Shown here piece after piece: positions 29,769-41,518 of a DNA stretch of 41,518 nucleotides. The stretch covers positions 1 to 41,518 of the forward strand of contig CAMTPA010000024.1 in the NCBI GenBank assembly GCA_947074275.1. Reading direction: 5' to 3'. The notes below the pieces were generated by a model. That model was not told the DNA's origin. It did no database searches and saw only the letters and a list, made by a program, of their open reading frames with translations. Position 1 is the stretch's first letter, and each line of letters begins with the position of its first letter. The DNA comes from an uncultured Bacteroides sp. Lineage in GTDB: Bacteria; Bacteroidota; Bacteroidia; Bacteroidales; Bacteroidaceae. A program made the position numbers and the translations under genes.

Positions 29769-32042
29769 ATGAATCAAATAATTAAAACCGCCGCCCTCCT
29801 TATGGCCATTGCCACAACCACAGGCTGCACCACTCGCACGGCAATGGACTCCCTGACTCCTCAGGAGAAGCTTACCGTCAACGATACGAAGATTAACGAC
29901 CTCATCGCCCAGATGAGCCTCGAAGAAAAGGTCGAAATGCTCCACAGCAAAACCATCATGTCCTCCGAAGGCGTGCCCCGCCTGGGCATTCAGGATATTA
30001 AATATGCCGACGGCCCCTTTGCCGTTCGCGAAGAACTGGGCGACGGCTTCCAACCCCTAAATTGGACCACCGACTCCGCTACTTACTACCCCACAGGCTC
30101 GGCTCTGGCCGCTACGTGGTCTTACGACCTGGCTTACGATTACGGTAGAGCCCTCGGAACCGAAGCCCGCCGCCGTGGAAAAGATATCATCCTTGGCCCC
30201 GCTATGAACATCCAACGCTTGCCCATCGGCGGACGTACGTATGAATACTTCAGCGAAGACCCCGCCCTCAATGCTATCCTTGCCGTTGGTTATACCAAAG
30301 GTATGCAAGATGCCGGAACAGCCGCCTGCCTCAAACACTACGCTCTCAACAACCAGGAAACCAACCGCGGTAGCGTAGATGTGATTATCGCCGAAAGACC
30401 GATGCGCGAGATTTATCTCAAAGCCTTCGAAGCAGCGGTAAAAGAAGCCGGTGCCATGTCTGTAATGCCCGCTTACAACAAAGTAAACGGCTACTACGGT
30501 TCCGAAAACAACCATCTTAACAACGTGATACTCCGTGGCGAATGGGGCTTCAAAGGTATGACCGTTTCCGATTGGGGAGGAACCCACAGCACGATGGGTG
30601 CCGCCCTCGGCGGACTCGATGTGCAGATGACGGGCGATAACTACTTCGGCCCCGCATTGATCGACTCTGTACGTGCAGGCAAACTCAACGAATCTATTGT
30701 AGACGATAAAGTACGCGAGATTCTTCGCGTTCGTTTTGCCGTCGAAGCTATTCCTAACGACAAAGCCAATACCGTTAAAATATCCCAGAAGGAACAACGG
30801 GAAGTAGCTTACAATGTGGCCGCCAACGCTATTGTGTTGCTGAAAAACGAAAAGGAAGTGCTTCCTATCAACACCGCTAAAACTAAAAAGATAGCCGTTA
30901 TCGGATTGAATGCCACAGCTACCACAGCATCGGGCGGTATGGGAGCAGGAGCCAAAACTCCTTACGAAATCACCCCGCTGCAAGGACTTAAAAACCGCGT
31001 AGGCAAAGATGTGGAAATACAATACGCCCCTGCCTACAAAAACTACATGGGTATGTTTGCAGGCAACAAGGCAAATACCGCTGCCATTGCCAATACCCTC
31101 GACGAAGCACCTGACGCTAAACTATTAGCTGAAGCTATAGCCGCTGCCCGTGGTGCCGACCTCGTTCTCTTCTTCGCCGGAAGCAACAAATTCATTGAAA
31201 GCGAAGGCATCGACCGCGAAAACATCCTTCTGCCTGTTAGCCAGGATATCATTATAAGCAAGCTCGCCGAAGTGAACCCGAATATTGTAACCGTAGTTGT
31301 ATCCGGCGGCCCTTGCGACTTGCGGGTGGTTGAGAAGAAATCAAACGCTATCGTTCAGGCCTGGTGGAATGGTCTGGAAGGTGGACATGCCCTGGCAGAC
31401 GTACTGCTGGGTAACATTTCGCCTTCGGGCAAGCTCCCTTTCACCTTCCCGTTGAAGCTGGAAGATTCGCTTGCCTTCGCCCTGGGCAATTTCTCGAATG
31501 ATGTAGTGACCGATGGCGACGTTTTCGCCGCCCAGTTCCGTCACGATATCGTGGGCGACGCCGAGTTCGACGCCAACATCCACGGCCCTAAGGCGCATTA
31601 CTCCGAAGGTCTGCTGGTGGGCTACCGCTGGTTCGATACGAAAGGCGTACCTGTGTTATACCCCTTTGGTCACGGACTCTCTTACGTGAATTTTGATTAT
31701 GCCAACATCCAAAGCGACAAGGCGCAATACGCCGCTAACGATGTGATTAAGGTCAGCTTCGACATCACCAATAAAGGTGCTATGGAGGCCGACGAAGTGG
31801 TGCAGCTTTATGTTCGCCGTCTGGATGCGAAGGTAGAATGGCCGCATAAAGAGCTAAAAGCCTTCCAACGTGTTACGCTGGGCGCGGGTAATACGGAATC
31901 GGTTACGCTCGAAGTTCCTGTAAGCGAACTGCGCTACTGGGATGAAGCAACGAACGGCTGGAAACTCGAAAGCGGAAAGATTGAGGTGCTTGTGGGAACT
32001 TCGTCGGCTGAACTGCCGTTGAAAGCTACGATAGCCATCTAA
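29769..32042 (+). CDS. GH3 beta-glucosidase (lipoprotein)
   Basis: A 757-residue GH3 enzyme with a lipoprotein leader (lipobox ATTTGC, Cys20). The barrel shows RTYEYFSEDP, CLKHYALNNQETNR and nucleophile Asp268 in MTVSDWGG. The sandwich domain includes FFAGSNKFIESEGIDRENI, where a family 3 acid/base Glu is expected, and the C-terminal fibronectin III-like domain closes the protein. An extra segment around 577-607 (VFAAQFRHDIVGDAEFD) precedes SEGLLVGYRWFDTK. It removes terminal beta-glucosyl or beta-xylosyl units. It is only moderately similar to the GH3 at 4301-6502, which is soluble and periplasmic, so the two differ in location and probably in specificity. Confidence 0.92.
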   Translation: MNQIIKTAALLMAIATTTGCTTRTAMDSLTPQEKLTVNDTKINDLIAQMSLEEKVEMLHSKTIMSSEGVPRLGIQDIKYADGPFAVREELGDGFQPLNWTTDSATYYPTGSALAATWSYDLAYDYGRALGTEARRRGKDIILGPAMNIQRLPIGGRTYEYFSEDPALNAILAVGYTKGMQDAGTAACLKHYALNNQETNRGSVDVIIAERPMREIYLKAFEAAVKEAGAMSVMPAYNKVNGYYGSENNHLNNVILRGEWGFKGMTVSDWGGTHSTMGAALGGLDVQMTGDNYFGPALIDSVRAGKLNESIVDDKVREILRVRFAVEAIPNDKANTVKISQKEQREVAYNVAANAIVLLKNEKEVLPINTAKTKKIAVIGLNATATTASGGMGAGAKTPYEITPLQGLKNRVGKDVEIQYAPAYKNYMGMFAGNKANTAAIANTLDEAPDAKLLAEAIAAARGADLVLFFAGSNKFIESEGIDRENILLPVSQDIIISKLAEVNPNIVTVVVSGGPCDLRVVEKKSNAIVQAWWNGLEGGHALADVLLGNISPSGKLPFTFPLKLEDSLAFALGNFSNDVVTDGDVFAAQFRHDIVGDAEFDANIHGPKAHYSEGLLVGYRWFDTKGVPVLYPFGHGLSYVNFDYANIQSDKAQYAANDVIKVSFDITNKGAMEADEVVQLYVRRLDAKVEWPHKELKAFQRVTLGAGNTESVTLEVPVSELRYWDEATNGWKLESGKIEVLVGTSSAELPLKATIAI

Positions 32043-32045
32043 TAA

Positions 32046-35194
<3,149 letters not shown>

Positions 35195-35195
<1 letters not shown>

Positions 35196-35208
35196 CGGCC
35201 CGCGCCGT
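35195..35208. terminator. Short GC hairpin between convergent genes
   Basis: ACGGC, loop CCGC, GCCGT form a 5 bp GC-rich hairpin that starts at the last base of the GH2 stop and ends at the edge of the AraC-type stop codon on the other strand. It could end transcription from both sides, but it has no T-tract. Confidence 0.35.
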
Positions 35209-35642
35209 TACAGTTGTTCTATCTTATGCACCACCTGAGTGACTACCCGCCGGTTTTTCCGGCGGTATTCCTCGGGCGTGAGGCCGTAACGCTTTTTCCA
35301 GGCACGGGCAAAGTCACCCCCTGAGGCGTACCCGCGACGGGTGGCAATTTCCTCCACGGTAAGCACCGTATTCAGCAACCACCACTCATTATCCAGCATC
35401 ACCAGCCGGTCAATCCACTGGGCGGGCGTGCTCCCCGTCAGCGTTTCCAGCGTGTTGCAGAAGTGTCGGTAGTCCACCTTCATATACTGGGCATAGAACC
35501 GGGCAGAAGCGTGGCCGCGCCGACGGATTTCGGCCGCCAATACGTCGATAAACGAGCAGCCCGTGGGCAGGAGAGGCACAAACTTTTCATCGCTGAGCGT
35601 AATCCAGAGCGATTCGATGGTGATTTTAAGGTACTTCGACAT
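35208..35642 (-). CDS. Small AraC-family regulator (DNA-binding domain only)
   Basis: A 144-residue protein that is mainly one AraC-type DNA-binding domain. The first helix-turn-helix lies around residues 44-70 and the second around 94-120 (LTVEEIATRRGYASGGDFARAWKKRYGL), ending in the family-typical LTPEEYRR. About 30 N-terminal residues replace the usual sugar-sensing cupin domain, so it cannot sense a ligand in the standard way and may act with a partner or constitutively. It lies downstream of the minus-strand GH29 gene with a 132 bp gap carrying two 22 bp direct repeats, which suggests its own promoter and autoregulation. It is the only recognisable transcription regulator in the window. 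Confidence 0.85.
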   Translation of the reverse strand: MSKYLKITIESLWITLSDEKFVPLLPTGCSFIDVLAAEIRRRGHASARFYAQYMKVDYRHFCNTLETLTGSTPAQWIDRLVMLDNEWWLLNTVLTVEEIATRRGYASGGDFARAWKKRYGLTPEEYRRKNRRVVTQVVHKIEQL

Positions 35643-35661
35643 AAGAATTACGTATTTATAT

Positions 35662-35725
35662 GCAAAGTTCGGTAAAACGGCCTGTAGTTCTTGATAAATA
35701 CGGGCGAACTTCGGGAAAATGGCCC
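35662..35725 (-). promoter_or_regulatory. Two 22 bp direct repeats upstream of AraC-type gene
   Basis: On the plus strand, 35662-35683 (GCAAAGTTCGGTAAAA...) and 35704-35725 (GCGAACTTCGGGAAAA...) agree at 17 of 22 positions. They start 42 bp apart, close to four turns of DNA, placing both on one face of the helix. They lie 20-83 bp upstream of the AraC-type start codon, so an autoregulatory operator is plausible. The sequence differs from the AACAARASYRCCC sites. Confidence 0.5.
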
Positions 35726-35774
35726 GTCCGGCGGACTATCCTCCGTGTTTCATCACCTCATTCACCGCTTCCGA

Positions 35775-37277
35775 CTACAAATGTTCGCCCACCTTCTTAT
35801 CGAAAGATATTTTGAAAGCAAAAGCATGCTCGCAAGGTTTGTTTTTCGGGAAAGAAAGTCGGAGTCCTTCGGCCGTTTGCTCCCAGTTTATCTTCTCGTC
35901 CGAACCCAGCAGGCTGACGCTAAGAATTTTGGCATCTGCCACCGCCTTCTTATCCAGCGATTTAATGATAAGGCTGTTATCGTCCCAGTTCAGGGCGATG
36001 GCATAAAAATCGTTGCCCTTGGTGGTGAAGCGGATATCCTGCGCCGTGTAGGCGGTTGCCTCATTGTCGGAGAAAGAACCCTTGGTAGGCTCTGCGTTTC
36101 CTTCGCCAAACTTCTTCCAGCAGCGGGTTCCATAGATGGCCTCGCCGTTCACGTCGAGCCACTGGCCGATGGCCAGAAGAATCGCCTTTTGCTCATCGGT
36201 AATTGTTCCGTCGGCGCGGGGGCCGATGTTCAGCAGCAGGTTCCCGTTTTTACTGACGATGTCAATCAGATCGTGGATAATCTGCGCCGGTGTCTTATTC
36301 TCTTCCCCGTCAATGTACGACCACGATTTTTTGCCAATTGAGGTATCCGTTTGCCAGGGAAACTGCATCATCTTATCAGATTTTCCGCGTTCCATATCCC
36401 ACACCTGCACATTGGTGGGGTATCCCTGCTTGGTGTTAACCACTACATCCTCCTTCCAGTCGAGCGCGTTGTTGTAGTAATACGCCATGAACTTGTTGAA
36501 GTAGGGCATCAGCACCGGGTTGTTAACCGTCCAGTCGAACCAAATCAATTTCGGTTCGTACTTATCAATCAGCTCGTAGGTGTGGGCAAGCCACTCGCGC
36601 GCGAAATCTTCGGTGTACTTTTCGCTCTCGTAACGGCGGCCATACAGGGAGATACTCATATCCTGCACGTCCGACGGGAACTCCATGCTTCCGTTGAAGA
36701 ACCAGGCGTTCTCGGCCCGGTGACTGGACAGTCCGAATACGAGGCCGTTCTTTTCAATAGCCTTCTTCAGCAGTCCCAGTATGTCTTTTTTAGGTCCCAT
36801 CTTCACGGCGTTCCATTCGTTGAGGTCGCTTTCGTGCATGGCAAATCCGTCGTGATGCTCGGCCACAGGGACAACGTATTTCGCGCCCGATTTCCTGAAC
36901 AGTTCCGCCCACTCGTCGGCGTCGAACTTCTCGGCCTTGAACATCGGAATGAAGTCCTTGTAACCGAATTTGTCCTGCGGCCCCCACGTTTCGATGTGGT
37001 GATTGTTCTCATTACTGCCCTTCTGGTACATGTGGCGCGGATACCATTCGCTTCCGAAAGCGGGCACGGCATACGCCCCCCAATGAATGAATATCCCGAA
37101 TTTAGCGTCGACAAACCACTCGGGGAACTGATAGTTTTCGGCAATGTTCTGCCAATTGTCCTGAAATACTTCGGTGCCCCGGGGCGAAGCAACCGAGTCG
37201 ATGTTGTAACTCTTCTTGCCGGATTGGCAGGAGATGAGCAATGCGATGGTTAATAGTGCGTAGAGGTTTTTTTTCAT
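35775..37277 (-). CDS. GH29 alpha-L-fucosidase (lipoprotein)
   Basis: A 500-residue GH29 enzyme. The start at 37277 is preferred over an upstream in-frame ATG at 37310 because a lipoprotein leader begins there (MKKNLYALLTIALLISC, Cys17). Landmarks: EWFVDAKFGIFIHWGAY, VAEHHDGFAMHESD, MGPKKDILGLLKKA, nucleophile Asp248 in LIWFDWTVNNPV, KNGNLLLNIGPRADGTI, and a C-terminal beta domain. The sequence is close to canonical fucosidase-1 type (GH29 subfamily A style) and clearly different from the GH29 at 22.9 kb. It lies 46 bp after the GH97 pseudogene, in a row with the mutarotase gene, which fits release and uptake of L-fucose. Confidence 0.92.
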   Translation of the reverse strand: MKKNLYALLTIALLISCQSGKKSYNIDSVASPRGTEVFQDNWQNIAENYQFPEWFVDAKFGIFIHWGAYAVPAFGSEWYPRHMYQKGSNENNHHIETWGPQDKFGYKDFIPMFKAEKFDADEWAELFRKSGAKYVVPVAEHHDGFAMHESDLNEWNAVKMGPKKDILGLLKKAIEKNGLVFGLSSHRAENAWFFNGSMEFPSDVQDMSISLYGRRYESEKYTEDFAREWLAHTYELIDKYEPKLIWFDWTVNNPVLMPYFNKFMAYYYNNALDWKEDVVVNTKQGYPTNVQVWDMERGKSDKMMQFPWQTDTSIGKKSWSYIDGEENKTPAQIIHDLIDIVSKNGNLLLNIGPRADGTITDEQKAILLAIGQWLDVNGEAIYGTRCWKKFGEGNAEPTKGSFSDNEATAYTAQDIRFTTKGNDFYAIALNWDDNSLIIKSLDKKAVADAKILSVSLLGSDEKINWEQTAEGLRLSFPKNKPCEHAFAFKISFDKKVGEHL

Positions 37278-37323
37278 GGGTAATGCGTTAGAATTTATTT
37301 CTAAATACACTGTTTTATTTGGA

Positions 37324-39264
37324 TTATACCAGTATAATACCTCCTTCGGGCTGAATAACGATTTGCATCTTCGCAGGGTCTTTCACCACGGTTTTATCTG
37401 CAACCAACTGCCGTTGTTTATCATCTTTATAACAAACAATCTTATCGCCTTTCGTAAGCATGGGTAAGTTGAGGGTGAGCTTCAGCACATCCTTCTGGGC
37501 ATTGACACCTACGATGTACCAGGTATCTTTATGCCGGCGAGCCAGTACGCAATACTTTCCGGGATAGCCATCCAGAAATACGGTCTCATCCCATGTGGTT
37601 GGTACATTTTTCATGAATTCAATGGCGGCCTGTGGTGCTTCGGTCAGATTGTTGGGCGCCAGTGCAAAGAATTGAACCGGATTTTGGAACAATACGGCGG
37701 TTGCCAGCTGAAAAGCGTCCGTCGTTTTCCGGATGGTTCCACCGTCGTTGGTCCGATTATGACGCTTGTTCAATAACGTGCCGCCAAACTCCATACATCC
37801 CACAGCGTTGCGAATGAACGGATGCAGAGAGGCATTCATCGCTTCAACATCGTTCATGTGCTGGCTGAATATCAGGGTTTCGGACGCCAGCACCGCTTCA
37901 CTACCCACATAATTGGGGTACATTCGTTCCCATCCGCGAGGGAGTGTGCATCCATGGAAGATGACCATGAGCCCGTGGTCGTCAGCATCGCTTAAAATAT
38001 CTTCGTACAAGCGCATGGTTTCTTGTTTGTCGCCTCCGAAGAAATCGACCTTGATACCCTTTACGCCTATCTTTTCCAGCCATTTCATATCTCTCTTGCG
38101 GGCTATGGCATTGTCCATGATGTTTGTCGGGCTTTGTGTGATATCATTCCAATATCCGCTGGAACTGTACCACAGAAAAATATCTACGTTCTTGCTTTGT
38201 GCGTATTTGATTAGTTTTTCTGTGCGGTCGTATCCGATATTTACGTCCCACCCACTGTCTACCAGCACATATTCGTAGCCCATAGCGGCTGCAAGGTCAA
38301 TGTAGCGAATCTGGTCTTCGTAATTGATGCTTTCATCCTGCCACATAATCCAGCTCCACGTGCCGCTCCCGTAGCGATACTGGTGCTTGGTTTCGTAAAG
38401 TGGCTTCACCATATTCCAAGGTATGGTTGTTTCAATTATGGGTTTCAGGTTATCGGCCACGGTGATGGTGCGCCAGGGGGTATTTCCCGGTAAGCCTATG
38501 CCCGGTGCAACGGTGCCGTTTCCATTGTTCTCTCCGGGCATTGGAAATTCGAGTGTATACAGTCCGTTAGGGTCTGCATCGCTGAGGCGAGAGGCGCAAT
38601 ACTTACTGTTTACACCTGTTTCGCTGATTAACACCCATCAATCTTCGCCCACTCGGAATAAGGTGGGAAAGGTGAATCCTTTGCCATATTGCGAACGTTC
38701 GGTCAGGGGAGCGTCGACTTTATAGTTTTCTTCGTAACTGGGTTTTGTACGCTTCCAACCAATCATCGGGTCGCTTTGCGGAGTCAGGAAAGTCGTTGTA
38801 TATTGGGGAAAGTCAAAACCCGTTGCTTCTTTTTGGACGACCATGCTTCCGGTCTCTCCTTTTTTAGGGATTTCGTATCGGAAGGCAACATCATTATTGC
38901 TCACCTGGAATATCACATTCAGAGGCTTCATCTCTGCGTTAGCCAGTTTTACCACCAGTTTGTTGGCCGTATAATGGATGTGCGACTGTTTGATTCGGTC
39001 TAATGTATAGGATTCATCGACAGTGCTTTTCTCCGAGTCTACCAGCGAGAGGCTTATGCTTAAGTCTCCAATGTTGGTAATCAGGCCTAAAGGAGATTCT
39101 TCCAGCATGATTTTGCCTTTGTAGGTTACTGAGTAGAGAAGGGCGCCTTCTTTCAGTTGCAGATTCACTTTTAAGTTTGAATCGGGGCTGGATGCAGCTA
39201 ATTCTTGTGCCCGGGCAAAAGAAATAGCGAGGATGCAGATGCATAATAGATAGATTCTTTTCAT
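37324..39264 (-). pseudogene. GH97 hydrolase gene with one in-frame TGA
   Basis: Reading from an ATG at 39264, the frame codes for a GH97 protein with a signal peptide (MKRIYLLCICILAISFARAQ), meets TGA at 38638-38640 (codon 209) in LFRVGED*WVLISETGV, and continues without loss of frame to 37324, for 646 codons in all. GH97 relatives usually have Gly or a similar residue here, so a one-base change such as GGA to TGA explains it. Downstream all features are intact, including VLVDSGWDV, GVKGIKVDFFGGDKQ with the retaining-type Asp near codon 407, and IFHGCTLPRGWERMYPN. The N-terminal fragment alone would be inactive. Either a recent inactivation, a sequencing error or stop read-through. Confidence 0.85.
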
Positions 39265-39293
39265 ATCTGTTTTTGTTTAATATATAGTTTTGT

Positions 39294-39680
39294 TTAATCG
39301 TATAGAAAAAATATGCGGTCCATCTGTTTCCACTTCCCGTCCGACGTCGCTTTCGGGTCGGCTTCCTGAAAGAGCGACATATATTCTTCCCATTCCGGCT
39401 GACGAGGCAGCGCGGCAAGCTCTCCGAATGCCCGGCTCCATTGGAAATCCAACGGGGTTTCTACAATCATAAAGAGTTTGGTGTCGAGTTGGTAGATTTC
39501 CATTTCGAGGATACCCACCGAGCGGATGCCCTCGCGTATTTCGGGCCAATGATGCACTTCGCTGTGGCGCTTAATGTACTCCTCAATCAATTGGGGGTTG
39601 TCTTTTAATTCCAATGTCTGGCAATACCGCTTCGTTGCGGTAGAATACTTCTTTTGTTGATATCCTTGCATACTATTCAT
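39294..39680 (-). CDS. L-rhamnose/L-fucose mutarotase (RhaM-like)
   Basis: A 128-residue cytoplasmic protein of the RhaM (DUF718) family, with RYCQTLELKDNPQLIEEYIKR, HHWPEIREGIRSVGILEMEIY, LFMIVETPLDFQW and a C-terminal Trp-rich WKQMDRIFFLYD. His39 in the KRHSEVHHW block is the likely catalytic position. These enzymes speed up interconversion of the alpha and beta anomers of 6-deoxy sugars. The family is named for rhamnose, but members near fucosidases are thought to act on L-fucose, and a GH29 gene in the same operon supports that here. It has no signal peptide, unlike its neighbours. The start could also be the ATG three codons further in. Confidence 0.88.
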   Translation of the reverse strand: MNSMQGYQQKKYSTATKRYCQTLELKDNPQLIEEYIKRHSEVHHWPEIREGIRSVGILEMEIYQLDTKLFMIVETPLDFQWSRAFGELAALPRQPEWEEYMSLFQEADPKATSDGKWKQMDRIFFLYD

Positions 39681-39717
39681 GGTTCTGATATGTTTAATAT
39701 ATTACGGTTCCGACTGT

Positions 39718-40953
39718 TTATTTACTCAATTTTATCGTCGTGGGAATATACGTTTCGCCCGCTACCGCCTTCATAATCGCGGCGATGTTGCTCACCTCGT
39801 TTTGCTCCCCAGTTTTGCGGTTAAACATGAGTCCGATGTCCCAGTTTACGGGTAGCAGGTTGTGTTTCAGACAGGTTTTGGCTACGTACCAGTAGTAATA
39901 GTTGCGCGCGTCGATGTGCCTTTCCAGCGCTTCGCCCCGGAGTTCGCCCCGCATGCGGGCTATGGCTCCCCACTCGCCAATCATCACCGGTAGGTTCCGG
40001 TCGGTGAAGACGTGCAGCGATTGGAGCGTCTTGTCCAGCCCCTCTTCCATCCCCCAATTGGGTACATCGTAGCCGGCATCGGCAAAGGGTTTGCCCCATT
40101 CGGTCTTGTAGTTCTCGGTAGACAGGCAGAATTCGAACGGATCGTAAAAATGGCATTCGAGGAACGTGCGGTTCTCCACCACATCCTTAGGATGCACGAA
40201 ACCTGTTAGGGCATAGCCGATGTTCGTCAGGTAAGACGGCAGCACCAGATACCTGTAATAATTCCGTCCGCTGGTAGACCGTACAATATCCACAAACTGC
40301 TGGTTGAGGCTGTTGTGCACCCGGAGGTTTTCTTCCGTGGGAGGTACGTTCCACATATCCGTATCCGCGTCGGCCACCTCGTTCATACCAGCGAAGAGCA
40401 AATGCTCGTCATAGTCGCGAAAGCGCAGCGCAAGTTGCTTCCAATACGCTTCGAACCGCTCGTAAAGAGCGGCTTTGTACCGATCGTTCGGGTGATCCAT
40501 CCATCCGCCGTCCCAGTGAATGTTAATCATGATGTAAAGTCCCGCGTCGATGGCGTCATCTACCGCTTTGGCCACTTTATCCAGCCATTCCTTTTTAATC
40601 TCGAATCCGTTAGGGTCCACCAACTGATGCGAATACGAAACCGGCATGCGGACAAAGTTAAAGCCCGCAGCCTTGATGCCGCGGAACAGTGCCGCGTTAG
40701 GCGTAGGGTTTCCCCAGGTGGTTTCATCGCCAAAGAGCTTACCATCGGGATGTTTGTAGATCGCTTCGAAGGTATTGCCTACATTGAAACCTACGTTTAG
40801 GGTCTTAGAGAGTTCCATGGCGCTGACTTCGGGATTCATGCCGGTGGAGTCGGGGGGGAGAGACGCAGGAATAGTGTGATTCTGATTAAACGAAGTAAGA
40901 AAAAATAAGAAGGAACAGAAAAAGAGTGTGATGCTTACGAAGATGATTTTCAT
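39718..40953 (-). CDS. GH5 endo-glucanase/xyloglucanase
   Basis: A 411-residue GH5 enzyme with an N-terminal membrane/signal segment (MKIIFVSITLFFCSFLFFLT) and no BACON domain. Visible motifs: NVGFNVGNTFEA, GFNFVRMPVSYSHQ, MINIHWDGGWMDHP, acid/base Glu192 in FAGMNEV, HFYDPFEF, nucleophile Glu327 in VMIGEWGA, and a C-terminal LPVNWDIGLMFNRKTGE. Motifs point to subfamily GH5_4-like enzymes that cut beta-1,4-glucan or xyloglucan internally. It probably acts after, or at another site from, the BACON-anchored GH5. Another GH5 gene precedes it at 134 bp distance; the mutarotase follows after 37 bp. Confidence 0.9.
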   Translation of the reverse strand: MKIIFVSITLFFCSFLFFLTSFNQNHTIPASLPPDSTGMNPEVSAMELSKTLNVGFNVGNTFEAIYKHPDGKLFGDETTWGNPTPNAALFRGIKAAGFNFVRMPVSYSHQLVDPNGFEIKKEWLDKVAKAVDDAIDAGLYIMINIHWDGGWMDHPNDRYKAALYERFEAYWKQLALRFRDYDEHLLFAGMNEVADADTDMWNVPPTEENLRVHNSLNQQFVDIVRSTSGRNYYRYLVLPSYLTNIGYALTGFVHPKDVVENRTFLECHFYDPFEFCLSTENYKTEWGKPFADAGYDVPNWGMEEGLDKTLQSLHVFTDRNLPVMIGEWGAIARMRGELRGEALERHIDARNYYYWYVAKTCLKHNLLPVNWDIGLMFNRKTGEQNEVSNIAAIMKAVAGETYIPTTIKLSK

Positions 40954-40979
40954 AAATTGTGTGGTTATTTAAACGTTAA

Positions 40980-41021
40980 CTTCCGGAATTCGTTCCTTAT
41001 TGAAAAACTGAATCCCGGAAG
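40980..41021 (-). terminator. Inverted repeat between the two GH5 genes
   Basis: CTTCCGG (40980-40986) pairs with CCGGAAG (41015-41021), and ATTC/GAAT extends the stem after a one-base bulge on each side, around an 18-base loop. It lies 66-107 bp after the partial GH5 stop (minus strand) and just ahead of the next GH5. It may be a terminator, attenuator or leader structure. I see no clean TAnnTTTG box in this 134 bp gap. Confidence 0.4.
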
Positions 41022-41087
41022 CCTGCAATTGTTGTTATATACTAATACCTAATTAATTCTTATTAATTGCGTTGAATTCGTAATTGA

Positions 41088-41518
41088 TTATTCGTTGAAA
41101 CTGAGATATTCGTTTTTCGCTCCCTCTTCAAGTCCTGCGTATACAGATTGGTCTGTAATTTCATTCGTTTGACGATCGAACACACCAGCCCAGTAACAAG
41201 GCGTACAGCCGTGAGCTTTGGCCTCAGAAGTAACAGAGTAGGCGAACGCTTTAGAGGATATATCATGCCCCTTTTGTGCGTTAGAATCGGTGAGATTACG
41301 ACGCATCATACCATATTCGCCAACTAAGACGGGATAGCCTTTGGATACAAAAGTATCATACATCTTGCGGAATTGCTCACGCACAAAAGGCTCGTTGTAG
41401 TCCTTCTGCCAACGTACGGAGAGGTCGCCCGTGGCATACTTCTCTTGATCCTTACCCCAAAACCATTGACACATCGCACCGCCCCACTTGCCATCTTCAT
41501 CAAGAATACAGAATGTGG
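41088..41518 (-). CDS. GH5 endo-glucanase, C-terminal part (cut by window edge)
   Basis: The frame is open from the right edge to a TAA at 41088-41090, about 142 residues of the C-terminal half of a GH5 protein. The nucleophile segment is YPVLVGEYGMMRRN, followed by KAFAYSVTSEAKAHGCTPCYWAGVFDRQTNEITDQ-type sequence (the buried Trp after a beta strand is typical), ending in EYLSFNE. The part near the edge, with GKWGGAMCQWFWGKDQEK, precedes it in the same frame, so the ATG at 41474 is not the start. The acid/base and N-terminus are outside the window. Third GH5 of the region, same strand as the next one. Confidence 0.82.
   Translation of the reverse strand, partial: TFCILDEDGKWGGAMCQWFWGKDQEKYATGDLSVRWQKDYNEPFVREQFRKMYDTFVSKGYPVLVGEYGMMRRNLTDSNAQKGHDISSKAFAYSVTSEAKAHGCTPCYWAGVFDRQTNEITDQSVYAGLEEGAKNEYLSFNE

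Overview
This 41.5 kb window is a glycan-degradation region from a member of the Bacteroidetes, most likely Bacteroidales. The evidence is the dense packing of secreted or lipoprotein glycoside hydrolases (GH2, 3, 5, 29, 31, 42, 97), a BACON-domain GH5, TAnnTTTG-type -7 boxes, and the lack of obvious Shine-Dalgarno sites. I cannot name the genus. By eye, base composition is uneven: about 28-37 kb is clearly richer in GC than 1-2 kb and 16.5-20 kb, as in a mosaic locus.

Layout. (1) 1-2.1 kb, minus strand: a metallo-beta-lactamase-fold hydrolase running off the edge, an unknown zinc-motif protein, an IS4-type transposase lacking its N-terminus, and the 3' tail of a group II intron. (2) 2.2-6.8 kb, minus: an acetylesterase, a GH2 stump, an intact GH3 and a GH43 stump, behind one recognisable promoter. 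(3) 7.4-18.9 kb, plus: GH2-GH2-GH31-polysaccharide deacetylase, with a complete 1383 bp IS4-family element inserted directly after the deacetylase start codon. (4) 19.0-24.5 kb, plus: BACON-GH5, a lipoprotein stub, GH42, GH29. (5) 24.9-35.2 kb, plus: a five-gene operon GH97-GH97-CE1 esterase-GH3-GH2. (6) 35.2-41.5 kb, minus: GH5 (partial)-GH5-mutarotase-GH97 (one in-frame stop)-GH29, then a small AraC-type regulator.

Function. The set of GH5 endo-glucanases of xyloglucanase type, GH31 alpha-xylosidase-like enzyme, GH2/GH42 beta-galactosidases, GH29 alpha-L-fucosidases, GH3 beta-glucosidases, a GH43 remnant and acetyl esterases fits the stepwise breakdown of acetylated fucogalacto-xyloglucan. 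The GH97 enzymes, with an Asp at the retaining nucleophile position, add alpha-galactosidase-type activity. The mutarotase would feed released fucose (or rhamnose) into the cell. No SusC/SusD pair, transporter or hybrid two-component sensor is visible, so this is an enzyme annex or an incomplete part of a larger locus.

Most unusual: two intergenic regions 17.5 kb apart, in opposite orientation, share a duplicated regulatory cassette. Each holds a 228 bp block built of 22 bp repeats plus a hairpin, then two AACAARASYRCCC sites exactly 22 bp apart, the nearer lying exactly 67 bp before a TAnnTTTG box. This looks like an undescribed co-regulation signal linking the minus-strand GH43/GH3/esterase operon with the plus-strand GH97-GH2 operon.
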